From Syntrophaceae bacterium UBA4059 (GTDB taxonomy: Bacteria; Desulfobacterota; Syntrophia; Syntrophales; Smithellaceae): a stretch of DNA of 12,991 nt. Below, in pieces: positions 1-7,639 of this stretch; position 1 is the first letter of the stretch; each line of letters opens with the position of its first letter. The position numbers and the translations under genes were made by a program. The stretch spans positions 1-12,991 of the forward strand of contig DFZJ01000196.1 of the NCBI GenBank assembly GCA_002382045.1. Direction: 5' to 3'. Below the pieces are notes generated by a model. The model was not told the DNA's origin, did not search any database, and was given only the letters and a program-made list of their open reading frames with translations.

Positions 1-135
1 AAGCATATGCTCATAACTTGTCAAGTGCAATAGGGCAATCGAAAAAAATGATTTTGATTGTCTTTTACCGGGAAACTTTATATTGTTGATTGTCTCAAGG
101 TTGTTAGATTACTTTCCCTTGATGGAGAAGCCGGA
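1..135 (+). promoter_or_regulatory. Upstream region with a weak candidate promoter
   Basis: No gene is visible here. A sigma70-like pair can be read as TTGATT at 54-59 and TATATT at 79-84, but the spacing of 19 is long, so this is only a candidate. If real, it would drive the broken methyltransferase and the radA gene behind it. A GGAG ribosome binding site at 124-127 sits 8 nt before the ATG at 136, so the translation signal of the broken gene is still intact. Confidence 0.25.
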
Positions 136-482
136 ATGAAAAATGAGAAACGCAATTTCGATCAGGACGCTGCGTTGTGGGATCAGAATCCCGGACGCGT
201 GAAAGTGGCGACGGATATTGCGCAAACGATGATCAGAGAAGTCAATCCGGATTCAACCATGGATGTGCTGGATTTCGGCTGCGGAACCGGATTGCTTACG
301 CTGGCCTTGCAGCCCATGGTTCATTCCATTTCGGCTTTGACCGCGAAGAAATGAAGCGCCACTTTGTGCAGGCGGGATTTCATGACATTCGGGTGACGCA
401 GGCGGCCCAGATCGAAAAGCCGATTGAAAACGGTGCCATGCGATTATTTACTATTTTTTTGATAACCGGATGTAAAGGATAA
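136..482 (+). pseudogene. Class I SAM-dependent methyltransferase, internally deleted
   Basis: Two halves of one methyltransferase lie in different frames. The first half starts at the ATG at 136 behind a GGAG site and reads to about base 326. It carries the N-terminal segment and the SAM-binding motif I (VLDFGCGTGLLT, residues 44-55). The frame then runs into a TGA at 352-354. The second half, in the frame of base 327, begins HFGFDREEM and ends with a typical C-terminal strand and the TAA at 480-482. Intact relatives, as I recall them, are about 200 aa and have a V/SFHFGFDR segment far downstream of motif I. The join near 319-330 therefore looks like a deletion of roughly 85-90 codons plus a frame change. 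The missing part holds the acidic ribose-binding motif and the substrate region, so the product should be inactive. The family is clear; the substrate is not. The alternative, a sequencing or assembly error, would not explain the loss of the whole middle. Confidence 0.8.
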
Positions 483-485
483 CCT

Positions 486-1844
486 GTGAAGAAAACAAAA
501 ACCAGTTTCTTTTGTCAGCACTGCGGCTATATGTCGCCCAAATGGCTGGGCAAGTGCCCATCCTGCAATGGCTGGAACTGCTTTGCCGAAGAACTGGTCT
601 CAGAGCCGGAATCCGGCCATCGTACTGACATGGCCTTTGACGGCAAGCCCATGCCCATTGAAGATATATCCGCCGAAGAAGGCGAACGGGTTGTCACCGG
701 CATTGCTGAAGTCGACCGCGTGCTGGGTGGCGGTATCGTAGCTGGATCGGCCATTTTAATCGGTGGCGAGCCGGGCATCGGCAAATCCACACTCATGCTT
801 CAGGTGATGAAAAACCTGGCTTTGGGAGGCCGGAAGGTCCTCTATGTCACCGGTGAAGAATCCGCCCATCAAATCAAACTGCGCTCAAACCGGATTGGCG
901 CCGCGGCTAAAGATTTACTGGTCCTGGTGGAAGTATCCCTGGAGAAAATCCTGGCGCAGATTAAAAATATTCAACCGGCCATTGTGGTGATTGATTCTAT
1001 TCAGACGGTGTATTCAGGCGATTTGATGTCCGCGCCGGGGAGTGTCGGGCAGGTTCGCGAAGCATCATCAAGACTTATTTTGTCGGCTAAGAAAAACGGG
1101 ATTCCGGTTTTCCTGATCGGGCACGTGACCAAAGACGGTTCCATTGCCGGGCCCAAGGTGCTCGAGCATATGGTCGATACCGTTTTGTATTTTGAAGGGG
1201 ATTCCGGGCATGCTTACCGGATTATCCGCAGCATTAAAAACCGTTTCGGTCCCACCAACGAAATCGGTGTTTTTGAAATGGGCGATAAGGGGCTGATTGA
1301 AGTCCCGAACCCTTCGGCTTTTTTTCTGGCCGAACGGCCGCAGAATGCTCCCGGTTCAGTGGTGGTCGCCAGTCTGGAAGGCACCCGGCCGATTCTGGTG
1401 GAAATTCAGGCGCTGGTAAGTGTCTCCAATCTGGGAATGCCGAGGCGTACGGCGATCGGTGTGGATCATAACCGGGTTTCGCTTCTGGTGGCTGTTTTGG
1501 ATAAAATTTGCGGTCTTACTCTGAGTGGATCCGATATTTTTATTAATGTTGCCGGAGGCGTCCGTGTGGATGAACCGGCGGTTGATCTGGGGGTCGTTGC
1601 GGCAATGGCGTCGAGCTTTCTGGATCGTCCGGTCGATCCCCGAACGGTTATTCTGGGGGAAGTAGGGCTGACCGGCGAGGTGAGGGCTGTGTCCCAGATG
1701 GAAGTGCGGGTGAAGGAAGCGGCGCGTCTGGGTTTTAACCGCTGTATCGTCCCCAAAACAGACATATCGTCATTATCAAAAACAGCAAAAATGGAAGTCT
1801 GCGCGATTCGTTCCCTTAAGGAGTTGCTGGATAACCTCTTTTGA
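486..1844 (+). CDS. radA: DNA repair protein RadA (Sms)
   Basis: RadA is a RecA-like, DnaB-related ATPase that processes recombination intermediates and drives branch migration during double-strand break repair and stalled-fork rescue. The 452-aa length is normal for the family. An N-terminal C4 zinc finger uses Cys10, 13, 24 and 27. The ATPase domain has Walker A GEPGIGKST (94-102) and a Walker B-like strand ending IVVIDS (166-171). The RadA-specific KNRFG motif is at 251-255. The C-terminal third (from about 280) is the Lon-protease-like domain, which in RadA serves DNA binding and hexamer formation rather than proteolysis. The start is a GTG at 486, chosen because AAAGGA at 474-479 lies 6 nt upstream and the zinc finger follows at once. 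The gene begins 3 nt after the stop of the broken methyltransferase, so both probably shared a transcript. Confidence 0.96.
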   Translation: MKKTKTSFFCQHCGYMSPKWLGKCPSCNGWNCFAEELVSEPESGHRTDMAFDGKPMPIEDISAEEGERVVTGIAEVDRVLGGGIVAGSAILIGGEPGIGKSTLMLQVMKNLALGGRKVLYVTGEESAHQIKLRSNRIGAAAKDLLVLVEVSLEKILAQIKNIQPAIVVIDSIQTVYSGDLMSAPGSVGQVREASSRLILSAKKNGIPVFLIGHVTKDGSIAGPKVLEHMVDTVLYFEGDSGHAYRIIRSIKNRFGPTNEIGVFEMGDKGLIEVPNPSAFFLAERPQNAPGSVVVASLEGTRPILVEIQALVSVSNLGMPRRTAIGVDHNRVSLLVAVLDKICGLTLSGSDIFINVAGGVRVDEPAVDLGVVAAMASSFLDRPVDPRTVILGEVGLTGEVRAVSQMEVRVKEAARLGFNRCIVPKTDISSLSKTAKMEVCAIRSLKELLDNLF

Positions 1845-1874
1845 AATCAAATCAATAAAAATTTTTCCAAAGCC

Positions 1875-1902
1875 TTGACAGGGGTAAAATAGTGCATAAA
1901 AT
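1875..1902 (+). promoter_or_regulatory. Candidate sigma70-type promoter of groES-groEL
   Basis: A perfect TTGACA -35 box at 1875-1880 is followed after 16 bp by TAAAAT at 1897-1902, five of six matches to the -10 consensus. The predicted leader before groES is about 55 nt. I looked for a CIRCE operator (TTAGCACTC-N9-GAGTGCTAA) between radA and groES and found none. A sigma32 -10 (CCCCAT-like) is also not evident, so heat control, if present, is not by an obvious HrcA site here. Confidence 0.6.
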
Positions 1903-1964
1903 AGCGCCGCTCAGGCAGCATTTATCAATAACATATCAATAATGGAGAAAGGAGAATAAAAAGC

Positions 1965-2255
1965 ATGAAAATCAGACCTTTACAGGATCGAATCATTGTA
2001 AAACGTTTGGAAGAAGAAACCAAAACCAAGGGAGGCATCATCATTCCCGACTCAGCCAAGGAAAAGCCTATTGAAGGTAAAATAGTCGCAGTTGGCAAGG
2101 GTAAAAAGACCGACGACGGCAAGCTGATCGCCCTCGATGTCAAAGTTGGCGATAAAGTCCTTTTCAGCAAATACGGCGGCACCGAAGTCAAAATCGATGG
2201 TGAAGAGTTGCTGATCATGAGAGAAGACGACATTCTGGGCGTTATTGAAAAATAA
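1965..2255 (+). CDS. groES: Co-chaperonin GroES (Hsp10)
   Basis: GroES forms the heptameric lid that closes the GroEL folding chamber in the cytoplasm. The 96-aa length is typical. The protein opens with KIRPLQDRIIVKR, followed by the flexible mobile loop that contacts GroEL (about residues 17-33, containing TKGGIIIPDSA). The conserved roof and C-terminal strand region (GTEVKIDGEELLIMREDDILGVI) closes the protein. An AAAGGAG site at 1948-1954 precedes the ATG by 10 nt. groEL follows 26 nt downstream on the same strand, the standard bicistronic order. The promoter-like pair at 1875-1902 lies just upstream. Confidence 0.97.
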   Translation: MKIRPLQDRIIVKRLEEETKTKGGIIIPDSAKEKPIEGKIVAVGKGKKTDDGKLIALDVKVGDKVLFSKYGGTEVKIDGEELLIMREDDILGVIEK

Positions 2256-2281
2256 GAAAATATTAAGGAGGATAATATACA

Positions 2282-3925
2282 ATGGGAGCAAAAATACTTC
2301 TTTACGATGAGGAAGCAAGAAAGTCGGTTTTGAAGGGCGTCAACACTCTGGCCGATGCTGTGAAGGTAACTCTCGGCCCGAAAGGCCGCAACGTTATTAT
2401 TGACAAGAGCTTCGGTTCACCCACCGTAACAAAAGACGGCGTAACCGTTGCCAAAGAAATCGAACTGGAAGATAAATTCGAAAACATGGGCGCGCAGATG
2501 GTCAAAGAAGTCGCCAGCAAAACCAGCGATGTCGCCGGTGACGGCACCACCACCGCAACCATTCTGGCACAGGCCCTTTACCGTGAAGGCGTTAAAGCCG
2601 TTGCGGCCGGTTCGAACCCCATGGATATCAAACGCGGTATCGACAAAGCCGTTGACACCGTTGTCAAAGAGCTCAGCAAGATGAGCAAACCTACCAAAGA
2701 TCAAAAAGAAATCGCCCAGGTCGGCACCATTTCCGCCAACAATGATGAAACCATCGGCAACATTATCGCCAGTGCCATGGACAAAGTCGGCAAAGAAGGC
2801 GTCATCACCGTTGAAGAAGCCAAAGGTCTGGAAACCGAACTGGAGATCGTCGAAGGGATGCAGTTCGACCGCGGTTATCTTTCTCCCTACTTTGTGACCA
2901 ATGCCGACAAGATGCTGGTCGCCCTGGATGACGCACTCATCCTGATCTACGAAAAGAAAATCAGCGGCATGAAAGACCTGCTGCCGATTCTGGAACAGAT
3001 TGCCAAAATGAGCCGTCCGCTCCTCATCATCGCCGAAGACATCGAAGGAGAAGCGCTGGCCACCCTGGTGGTCAACAAGATTCGCGGCACCCTGCATGTA
3101 GCAGCCGTCAAAGCCCCCGGCTTCGGCGACCGCCGCAAGGCCATGCTCGAAGACATCGCCATCCTCACCGGCGGCAAGATGATTTCCGAAGACATGGGCT
3201 ATAAGCTGGAAAACGTGAAGATCGAAGACCTTGGCCGCGCCAAGAAGATCACCATCGATAAAGACAACACCACCATTATCGACGGCGCCGGAAAGCGCGC
3301 TGATCTCGAAGGCCGTGTCAAACAGATCCGCGCTCAGATCGAAGAGACCACGTCTGATTACGATAAAGAAAAGCTTCAGGAAAGACTGGCCAAACTGGTT
3401 GGCGGTGTTGCCGTCATTAAAGTCGGCGCCGCGACCGAAGCCGAAATGAAAGAAAAGAAAGCCCGCGTGGAAGATGCGCTCCATGCCACCCGCGCCGCGG
3501 TGGAAGAGGGTATCGTTCCAGGCGGCGGCGTCGCCTATCTGCGAACGCTGCCCGCATTGCTCAAAATGGCTTTGGAAGGCGACGAGCAGATCGGCGTCAA
3601 TATCGTGAAGAAAGCCATTGAAGAACCGATCAAGATGATCGCCTGCAACGCCGGTCTGGAAGGCAGCATTGTTGTCGAGAAAGTCAAAGAAAAGAAGGGT
3701 TCCTATGGTTTCAATGCCCGTACCGACGTTTATGAAGACATGATCGCAGCCGGTGTCATTGATCCCACGAAGGTGACCCGTTTTGCTCTGCAGAACGCAG
3801 CTTCCGTTGCCGCTCTGCTTCTGACCACCCAGTGCATGATCGCCGACAAGCCCGAAGAGAAGGGTGCAGGCGGCGGAATGCCCGGTATGCCTCCCGGCGG
3901 CGGATACCCCGGAATGGGAATGTAG
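2282..3925 (+). CDS. groEL: Chaperonin GroEL (Hsp60)
   Basis: GroEL is the 14-mer ATP-dependent cage that folds cytosolic proteins with GroES. The protein is 547 aa, the usual size. The equatorial ATP site is intact: the LGPKGRNV loop near residues 31-38, Asp87 in GDGTTTAT and the catalytic Asp398 in VEDALHATRAAVEEG. The family signature AAVEEGIVPGGG follows. The C-terminus is a Gly/Met-rich tail ending GYPGMGM, as in GroEL proteins with flexible GGM tails. A strong AAGGAGG site at 2265-2271 lies 10 nt before the ATG. The long reading frame on the opposite strand (2417-3484) is a codon-bias shadow. Expression should end at the terminator at 4013-4047. Confidence 0.98.
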   Translation: MGAKILLYDEEARKSVLKGVNTLADAVKVTLGPKGRNVIIDKSFGSPTVTKDGVTVAKEIELEDKFENMGAQMVKEVASKTSDVAGDGTTTATILAQALYREGVKAVAAGSNPMDIKRGIDKAVDTVVKELSKMSKPTKDQKEIAQVGTISANNDETIGNIIASAMDKVGKEGVITVEEAKGLETELEIVEGMQFDRGYLSPYFVTNADKMLVALDDALILIYEKKISGMKDLLPILEQIAKMSRPLLIIAEDIEGEALATLVVNKIRGTLHVAAVKAPGFGDRRKAMLEDIAILTGGKMISEDMGYKLENVKIEDLGRAKKITIDKDNTTIIDGAGKRADLEGRVKQIRAQIEETTSDYDKEKLQERLAKLVGGVAVIKVGAATEAEMKEKKARVEDALHATRAAVEEGIVPGGGVAYLRTLPALLKMALEGDEQIGVNIVKKAIEEPIKMIACNAGLEGSIVVEKVKEKKGSYGFNARTDVYEDMIAAGVIDPTKVTRFALQNAASVAALLLTTQCMIADKPEEKGAGGGMPGMPPGGGYPGMGM

Positions 3926-3932
3926 GAAAAAA

Positions 3933-3998
3933 CAGGCTGTAGGCTATTCCCCCTGATACCCTAAAGGGCACTCGAGGGGGCGCGAGGTTGCAGGCTGT
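3933..3998 (+). repeat. Small repeats and nested dyad after groEL
   Basis: The octamer CAGGCTGT occurs at 3933-3940 and again at 3991-3998. Between them is a dyad of CCCCCT (3949-3954) with AGGGGG (3975-3980). This encloses a smaller dyad of CCCT (3959-3962) with AGGG (3965-3968). The block sits in the 87 nt between the groEL stop and the terminator stem. It looks like a short intergenic repeat element rather than part of the terminator, but its family is not known to me. Confidence 0.5.
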
Positions 3999-4012
3999 TA
4001 GGTTAATAATGT

Positions 4013-4047
4013 AAAAGCCCCCTGTCCGCAAGGACAGGGGGCTTTTT
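4013..4047 (+). terminator. Intrinsic terminator of the groESL operon
   Basis: A perfect stem pairs 4017-4027 (GCCCCCTGTCC) with 4032-4042 (GGACAGGGGGC) around a GCAA loop of the GNRA type, and the T-run follows at 4043-4047. An A-run at 4013-4016 extends the stem and means the element could also work in the opposite direction. The next plus-strand gene starts about 215 nt downstream. Confidence 0.93.
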
Positions 4048-4263
4048 ATCTTTCGTTGAATGATCAGGCTTGCAAAATCAAGAGCATATATGATTATCAA
4101 TAATGGTCATTATGTGTGCTCAGTAAAAAATATCCTGCAGGCGCCTGTCTGTGCCCTGCGAAAGGTCACGCCGGGCCACAGTGCCCCCCTATTCATTGCT
4201 GTTGTGAAAAAAAAATGACTATGGTAAATCAACCATCCTTATTCATCTTTAAAAGGATTTTAC
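4048..4263. other. Intergenic region with a dyad and an unassigned hairpin
   Basis: No gene is supported in this 216-nt gap. It holds a 14-bp dyad ATAATG-GT-CATTAT at 4100-4113, which could be an operator. It also holds a stem-loop in which CTGTGCCC (4149-4156) pairs with GGG (4173-4175) and CACAG (4177-4181), leaving C4176 bulged; inside it GCG (4158-4160) pairs with CGC (4169-4171). No T-run follows, so it is not a terminator. I could not fit it to a riboswitch class I know. The isomerase-like gene's AAAAGGA ribosome binding site is at 4251-4257. Confidence 0.4.
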
Positions 4264-5070
4264 ATGCTTGATATTTTAAAAAGAGTTCACGCCCATATGC
4301 CTTATCTGCTTCTGCCCCGGTACCTGCCGATGATTCTGGAGAAGAAGCTCAACTGCGAAATTTATTTCAGCCATTATGCATTGCAGGCGCTGGATAAAAA
4401 CGAATGCCGTGAAAGCGCCGCAAAACTCAAAGATGCCGGATTAAAAGTGACTTTTCATGCGCCTTTTATGGATCTGCGGCCCGGCGCGCTCGATGACACG
4501 ATCCGGCAGACCAGCCTGGACCGGATCAGGCAGGCGTTTGATCTGATCCCGTATTTTCGGCCGTTGAAAATTGTCTGCCATCCGTCGTTTGACGAGCGCT
4601 ACTATGTGAACTGCGATGATTTGTGGCTGGAAAACAGCGTCAACTTCTGGCGTCAGTTGATTCCTCTGGCAAAGGACGGAGGGACGATCATTGCTCTGGA
4701 AAATGTTTATGAAAAAGAACCGGGCATTTTACGCCGACTGCTGGAAACGCTTGCTTCGGATCAAGTCTGCTTTTGCTTTGACACGGGGCACTTTAACGTT
4801 TTTGCCCGTTCGCCTTTAAAAACCTGGATGGAGCAGATAGGCCGCTATATCGGTCATCTGCATCTGCATGATAATTTCGGCAAGTTCGATGAGCATTTGC
4901 CGGTAGGCGCGGCGACGTTTCCGTTTGATCAGTTTTCCGCCGCTCTGCGAACATTGAAGATTAAACCGACGATCACCCTGGAGGCCCATTCGCAGGAAAA
5001 TTTGTGGCAATCTCTGGCGAATTTGCAAAAGATGCCGCTTCTGGATAGTCTTAATGGATTGAGTTTTTGA
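4264..5070 (+). CDS. Sugar phosphate isomerase/epimerase-like TIM-barrel protein
   Basis: A 268-aa protein of the xylose-isomerase-like / AP endonuclease 2 TIM-barrel superfamily. Likely metal ligands and active-site residues sit at strand ends as expected: His65 (TFHAPF), His106 (CHPSFDER), Glu146 (ALENVYE), Asp173 and His176 (CFDTGHFN), His200, His202 and Asp203 (HLHLHDN), His211, and Glu240 (ITLEAH). There is no signal peptide, so it is cytosolic. The family includes sugar epimerases, isomerases, dehydratases and endonuclease IV. I cannot assign a substrate; the sequence reads more like the sugar epimerase side than a DNA repair nuclease. The ATG is supported by AAAAGGA at 4251-4257. It starts a unit with two transporter permeases (13-nt gap), suggesting it acts on, or senses, the imported compound. 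Confidence 0.8.
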   Translation: MLDILKRVHAHMPYLLLPRYLPMILEKKLNCEIYFSHYALQALDKNECRESAAKLKDAGLKVTFHAPFMDLRPGALDDTIRQTSLDRIRQAFDLIPYFRPLKIVCHPSFDERYYVNCDDLWLENSVNFWRQLIPLAKDGGTIIALENVYEKEPGILRRLLETLASDQVCFCFDTGHFNVFARSPLKTWMEQIGRYIGHLHLHDNFGKFDEHLPVGAATFPFDQFSAALRTLKIKPTITLEAHSQENLWQSLANLQKMPLLDSLNGLSF

Positions 5071-5083
5071 CGCGGAGAACGGG

Positions 5084-6061
5084 ATGTCCAAATATCTGAT
5101 CAAGAGAGTCCTCTTTATGATTCCGCTGCTGCTCGGCATTACGATCATTTGTTTTTTTGTCATGCGGCTGGCGCCCGGATCACCCACGGATTTGCAGACG
5201 CAGATGAATCCGAAAGCTTCCGCCGAGATGAAAGAGCGGCTGATGAGTCTGTATGAACTGGATAAGCCCATTCATGTTCAATACGGGTCGTGGCTCAAGA
5301 AGCTGGGGCGAGGCGATCTGGGCACTTCCTTTTCATCCGACCACCGGAAGGTGGCAGACAAGATTATGGAGCGTCTGCCGATTACGATTGTCATCAATTT
5401 TCTGTCTCTGATAATTATCATCGCGATAGCTGTTCCGATTGGCGTACTTTCGGCGGTTCATCAGAATTCACTTTTTGATAAAGTGACCGCGGTGCTTGTG
5501 TTTATCGGTTTTGCTGTGCCCACCTTCTGGCTGGCGCTGCTCATGATGATTTTTTTCGGTATTCACCTGGGGTGGCTGCCGATTTCGGGGTTGCGATCCC
5601 TTAATTATGAATATTTAAGTGCCTGGGGACAGCTAGTGGATCTGGCCAAGCATCTGATTCTGCCGGTATTCATTTCCGCTTTCGGGGGCTTGGCCGGATT
5701 GTCCCGCTATATGCGCGCCAACATGCTGGAGGTTATCCGTCAGGATTACATTCTGACGGCGCGCGCCAAGGGGCTGAGTGAAAGGCAGGTCATTTATAAG
5801 CATGCCCTGCGCAACGCGCTTCTGCCGGCGATTACGATTCTGGGTTTGTCCATCCCCGGTTTGATCGGGGGCAGTGTTATCTTTGAAACCATTTTCGCGA
5901 TTCCGGGCATGGGGCAGTTATTTTACATGTCGGTGATGGCCCGCGATTATCCGACCGTGATGGGCATCCTCCTCATCGGAGCGATTTTAACACTGTTGGG
6001 AAATTTGATTGCCGATCTGTCGTACGCGCTGGCCGATCCGCGCATTAGGATTTCATCATGA
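5084..6061 (+). CDS. ABC transporter permease, DppB/OppB family
   Basis: The first inner-membrane channel subunit of a peptide/nickel/opine-type (PepT family) ABC importer, 325 aa. An N-terminal membrane helix at about 9-28 is followed by the periplasmic segment with RLAPGSPTD and the LYELDKPIHVQYGSW region typical of DppB. A cluster of hydrophobic helices follows (about 98-122, 133-160, 189-208, 250-268 and 290-312). The cytoplasmic EAA loop that docks to the ATPase is at about 215-248 (EVIRQDYILTARAKGL, then HALRNALLP). The C-terminus DLSYALADPRIR is the family ending. GGAG at 5074-5077 lies 6 nt before the ATG. The substrate cannot be read from a permease alone. Confidence 0.93.
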   Translation: MSKYLIKRVLFMIPLLLGITIICFFVMRLAPGSPTDLQTQMNPKASAEMKERLMSLYELDKPIHVQYGSWLKKLGRGDLGTSFSSDHRKVADKIMERLPITIVINFLSLIIIIAIAVPIGVLSAVHQNSLFDKVTAVLVFIGFAVPTFWLALLMMIFFGIHLGWLPISGLRSLNYEYLSAWGQLVDLAKHLILPVFISAFGGLAGLSRYMRANMLEVIRQDYILTARAKGLSERQVIYKHALRNALLPAITILGLSIPGLIGGSVIFETIFAIPGMGQLFYMSVMARDYPTVMGILLIGAILTLLGNLIADLSYALADPRIRISS

Positions 6062-6885
6062 ATTTCTGGGAAATGTTTTATAAAAACAAACTGGCGCTGA
6101 CCGGCTGCGGGATTGTCCTTGCATTATTTGCCGTCTCGCTTCTGGCGCCTGTGATTGCGCCCTGCGACCCTGGTGCAATTGATCTGAAAAATGTTCTGGC
6201 GCCGCCGTCCGGTGATCACTGGTTTGGCACGGATCAGCTTGGGCGCGATGTCCTTTCCCGGATGATCTGGGGAGCGCGCATTTCCCTGAAGGTCGGTTTT
6301 GTCGCCACGGGTCTGGCGATTTTGATCGGGATGGTTTTGGGCGCCGTTGCCGGTTATTACGGCGGCTGGATTGATGCGACGATTATGCGTTTTGTGGATG
6401 TCATGCTTTGTTTTCCCACATTCTTTCTGATTCTGGCGGTGATCGCCTTTCTGGAACCGTCCATCTGGAATATTATGATCGTGATCGGATTAACAGGCTG
6501 GATGGGGGTGACGCGCCTGGTGCGGGCGGATTTTATATCACTGAGAGAGCGGGATTTTGTGCGGGCAGCCCGGGCTATCGGGGCAAACGATGCGCGGATT
6601 ATTTTTATGCACATTCTTCCCAACGCGCTGGCCTCTATTCTGGTTGCGGCCACCCTGGGAATTGCCGGTGCAATTCTAACGGAGTCGGCGTTGAGCTTTT
6701 TAGGCATTGGGGTGCAGCCGCCGACACCCAGCTGGGGAAATATTCTGACGGCGGGCAAGGATAATATCGATATTGCCTGGTGGCTGTCGCTTTATCCGGG
6801 GCTGGCTATTTTGATCACGGTGGTCGGTTATAATTTGCTGGGGGAGGGGATACGGGATGCGTCCGATCCCCGCCTGAAAAGATAA
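6058..6885 (+). CDS. ABC transporter permease, DppC/OppC family
   Basis: The second channel subunit, 275 aa, pairing with the DppB-like protein. It has an N-terminal membrane helix (about 12-33), the hallmark HWFGTDQLGRD segment (54-64), further helices, and the EAA loop at about 160-190 (LRERDFVRAARAIGA, then HILPNALASILV). The LSFLGIGVQPPTPSWG motif is at 212-227 and the ending is GEGIRDASDPRL. Its ATG overlaps the upstream stop in an ATGA junction, so translation is coupled. No nucleotide-binding subunits (DppD/DppF type) and no periplasmic binding protein follow; the next gene is convergent. The permeases must use ATPases and a binding protein encoded elsewhere, or the operon has been reduced. 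Confidence 0.94.
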   Translation: MNFWEMFYKNKLALTGCGIVLALFAVSLLAPVIAPCDPGAIDLKNVLAPPSGDHWFGTDQLGRDVLSRMIWGARISLKVGFVATGLAILIGMVLGAVAGYYGGWIDATIMRFVDVMLCFPTFFLILAVIAFLEPSIWNIMIVIGLTGWMGVTRLVRADFISLRERDFVRAARAIGANDARIIFMHILPNALASILVAATLGIAGAILTESALSFLGIGVQPPTPSWGNILTAGKDNIDIAWWLSLYPGLAILITVVGYNLLGEGIRDASDPRLKR

Positions 6886-6898
6886 TCCTGAGTCGGGT

Positions 6899-7639
6899 TT
6901 AACGAGTCCATTGTTCGATATACTTCTGCATTTTTAAACCTTCATGGAAGTATGGATTAATTTGAATGGCCAGACCGATGCAGGTCTCGGCATCTTTTTT
7001 CTGGCCGATTTCCATAAAGGCCCGGGCCATGTTGTAATGAAGATGCTCATCATTCGGAGAAATAGACAGAGCTTTTTTGTATTCAATAATCGCTTTGTCG
7101 ATATTGCCTGATTTTCTGTAGCTGATGCCGGCTTCGTTGTAAAAAGCTAAAACCATTGAGCCAAGACTATCGTTGGCGGCAACCAGTTCCTGAAGCATGG
7201 ATAATTCTCCTCGTTCAACGAGAGATACCATCAACTTTGTTGTTTCCCGGTCCTTTTCACTGAGATGGCCCAATTTAAGCGATTGATTGACATCATTGTC
7301 GACCAGCACGCTGGCGATTTCCTCTTCCTTGATTACGATCAACTGGCATAAAAAATCATAGGATGTCGCAAAATCATCATCCCGAAAAATAACTTTTCCA
7401 TATAAATCTATAAATTCCCGGGATGAGGCCAGTTTCCGTTGTACATCGTTAATAACGTTTGCCAGCGCGATCTTGTCTTTTGGTTGAATATCATTTGTCT
7501 TGTTATACAAGTTTAGAACTTCCCGGAGCGTGACAATGCTGGAAAAAAGATTTCCATTCCGAAGATGCTTTTCGCCTTCAGTGATTTTGCGCATGATTTC
7601 CCTGGGGCTGACGGTTTTTGTTTGTGGCGTCATTTCCAT
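6899..7639 (-). CDS. Tetratricopeptide repeat (TPR) protein
   Basis: A 246-aa soluble protein. Two clear TPR units lie near the C-terminus (about residues 164-197, with AFYNEAGISYRKSGNIDKAI, and about 198-231, with LHYNMARAFMEIGQKKDAE). A degenerate TPR-like helix pair is at about 14-47. The middle (about 55-160) is charged and helical with no family I recognise. There is no signal peptide or membrane segment. TPRs bind proteins, so a scaffold role is likely, but the partner is unknown. The start at 7639 is supported by AAGGA at 7649-7653 (minus strand), 9 nt upstream. The gene converges on the permease operon with only 13 nt between stops and no visible terminator. Confidence 0.8.
   Translation of the reverse strand: MEMTPQTKTVSPREIMRKITEGEKHLRNGNLFSSIVTLREVLNLYNKTNDIQPKDKIALANVINDVQRKLASSREFIDLYGKVIFRDDDFATSYDFLCQLIVIKEEEIASVLVDNDVNQSLKLGHLSEKDRETTKLMVSLVERGELSMLQELVAANDSLGSMVLAFYNEAGISYRKSGNIDKAIIEYKKALSISPNDEHLHYNMARAFMEIGQKKDAETCIGLAIQINPYFHEGLKMQKYIEQWTR

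Noticed and set aside
1845..1964. CIRCE element before groES
   Set aside because: No TTAGCACTC / GAGTGCTAA pair is present on either strand of this gap.
2417..3484. 355-codon open frame on the minus strand opposite groEL
   Set aside because: It is fully antisense to an unmistakable groEL; the Gly/Phe/Asp-rich translation is typical of a codon-bias shadow and has no family features.
3756..4100. Minus-strand open frame across the groEL end and terminator
   Set aside because: It reads through the terminator hairpin and repeat block and into groEL; no domain or ribosome binding site supports it.
4141..4190. Cyclic-di-GMP (GEMM) riboswitch, suggested by CTGCGAAAGG and CACGCC
   Set aside because: The paired helices and conserved core do not fit the class; only a simple hairpin is seen.
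4816..5271. 151-codon minus-strand open frame across the TIM-barrel and permease genes
   Set aside because: Antisense shadow of two well-supported genes.
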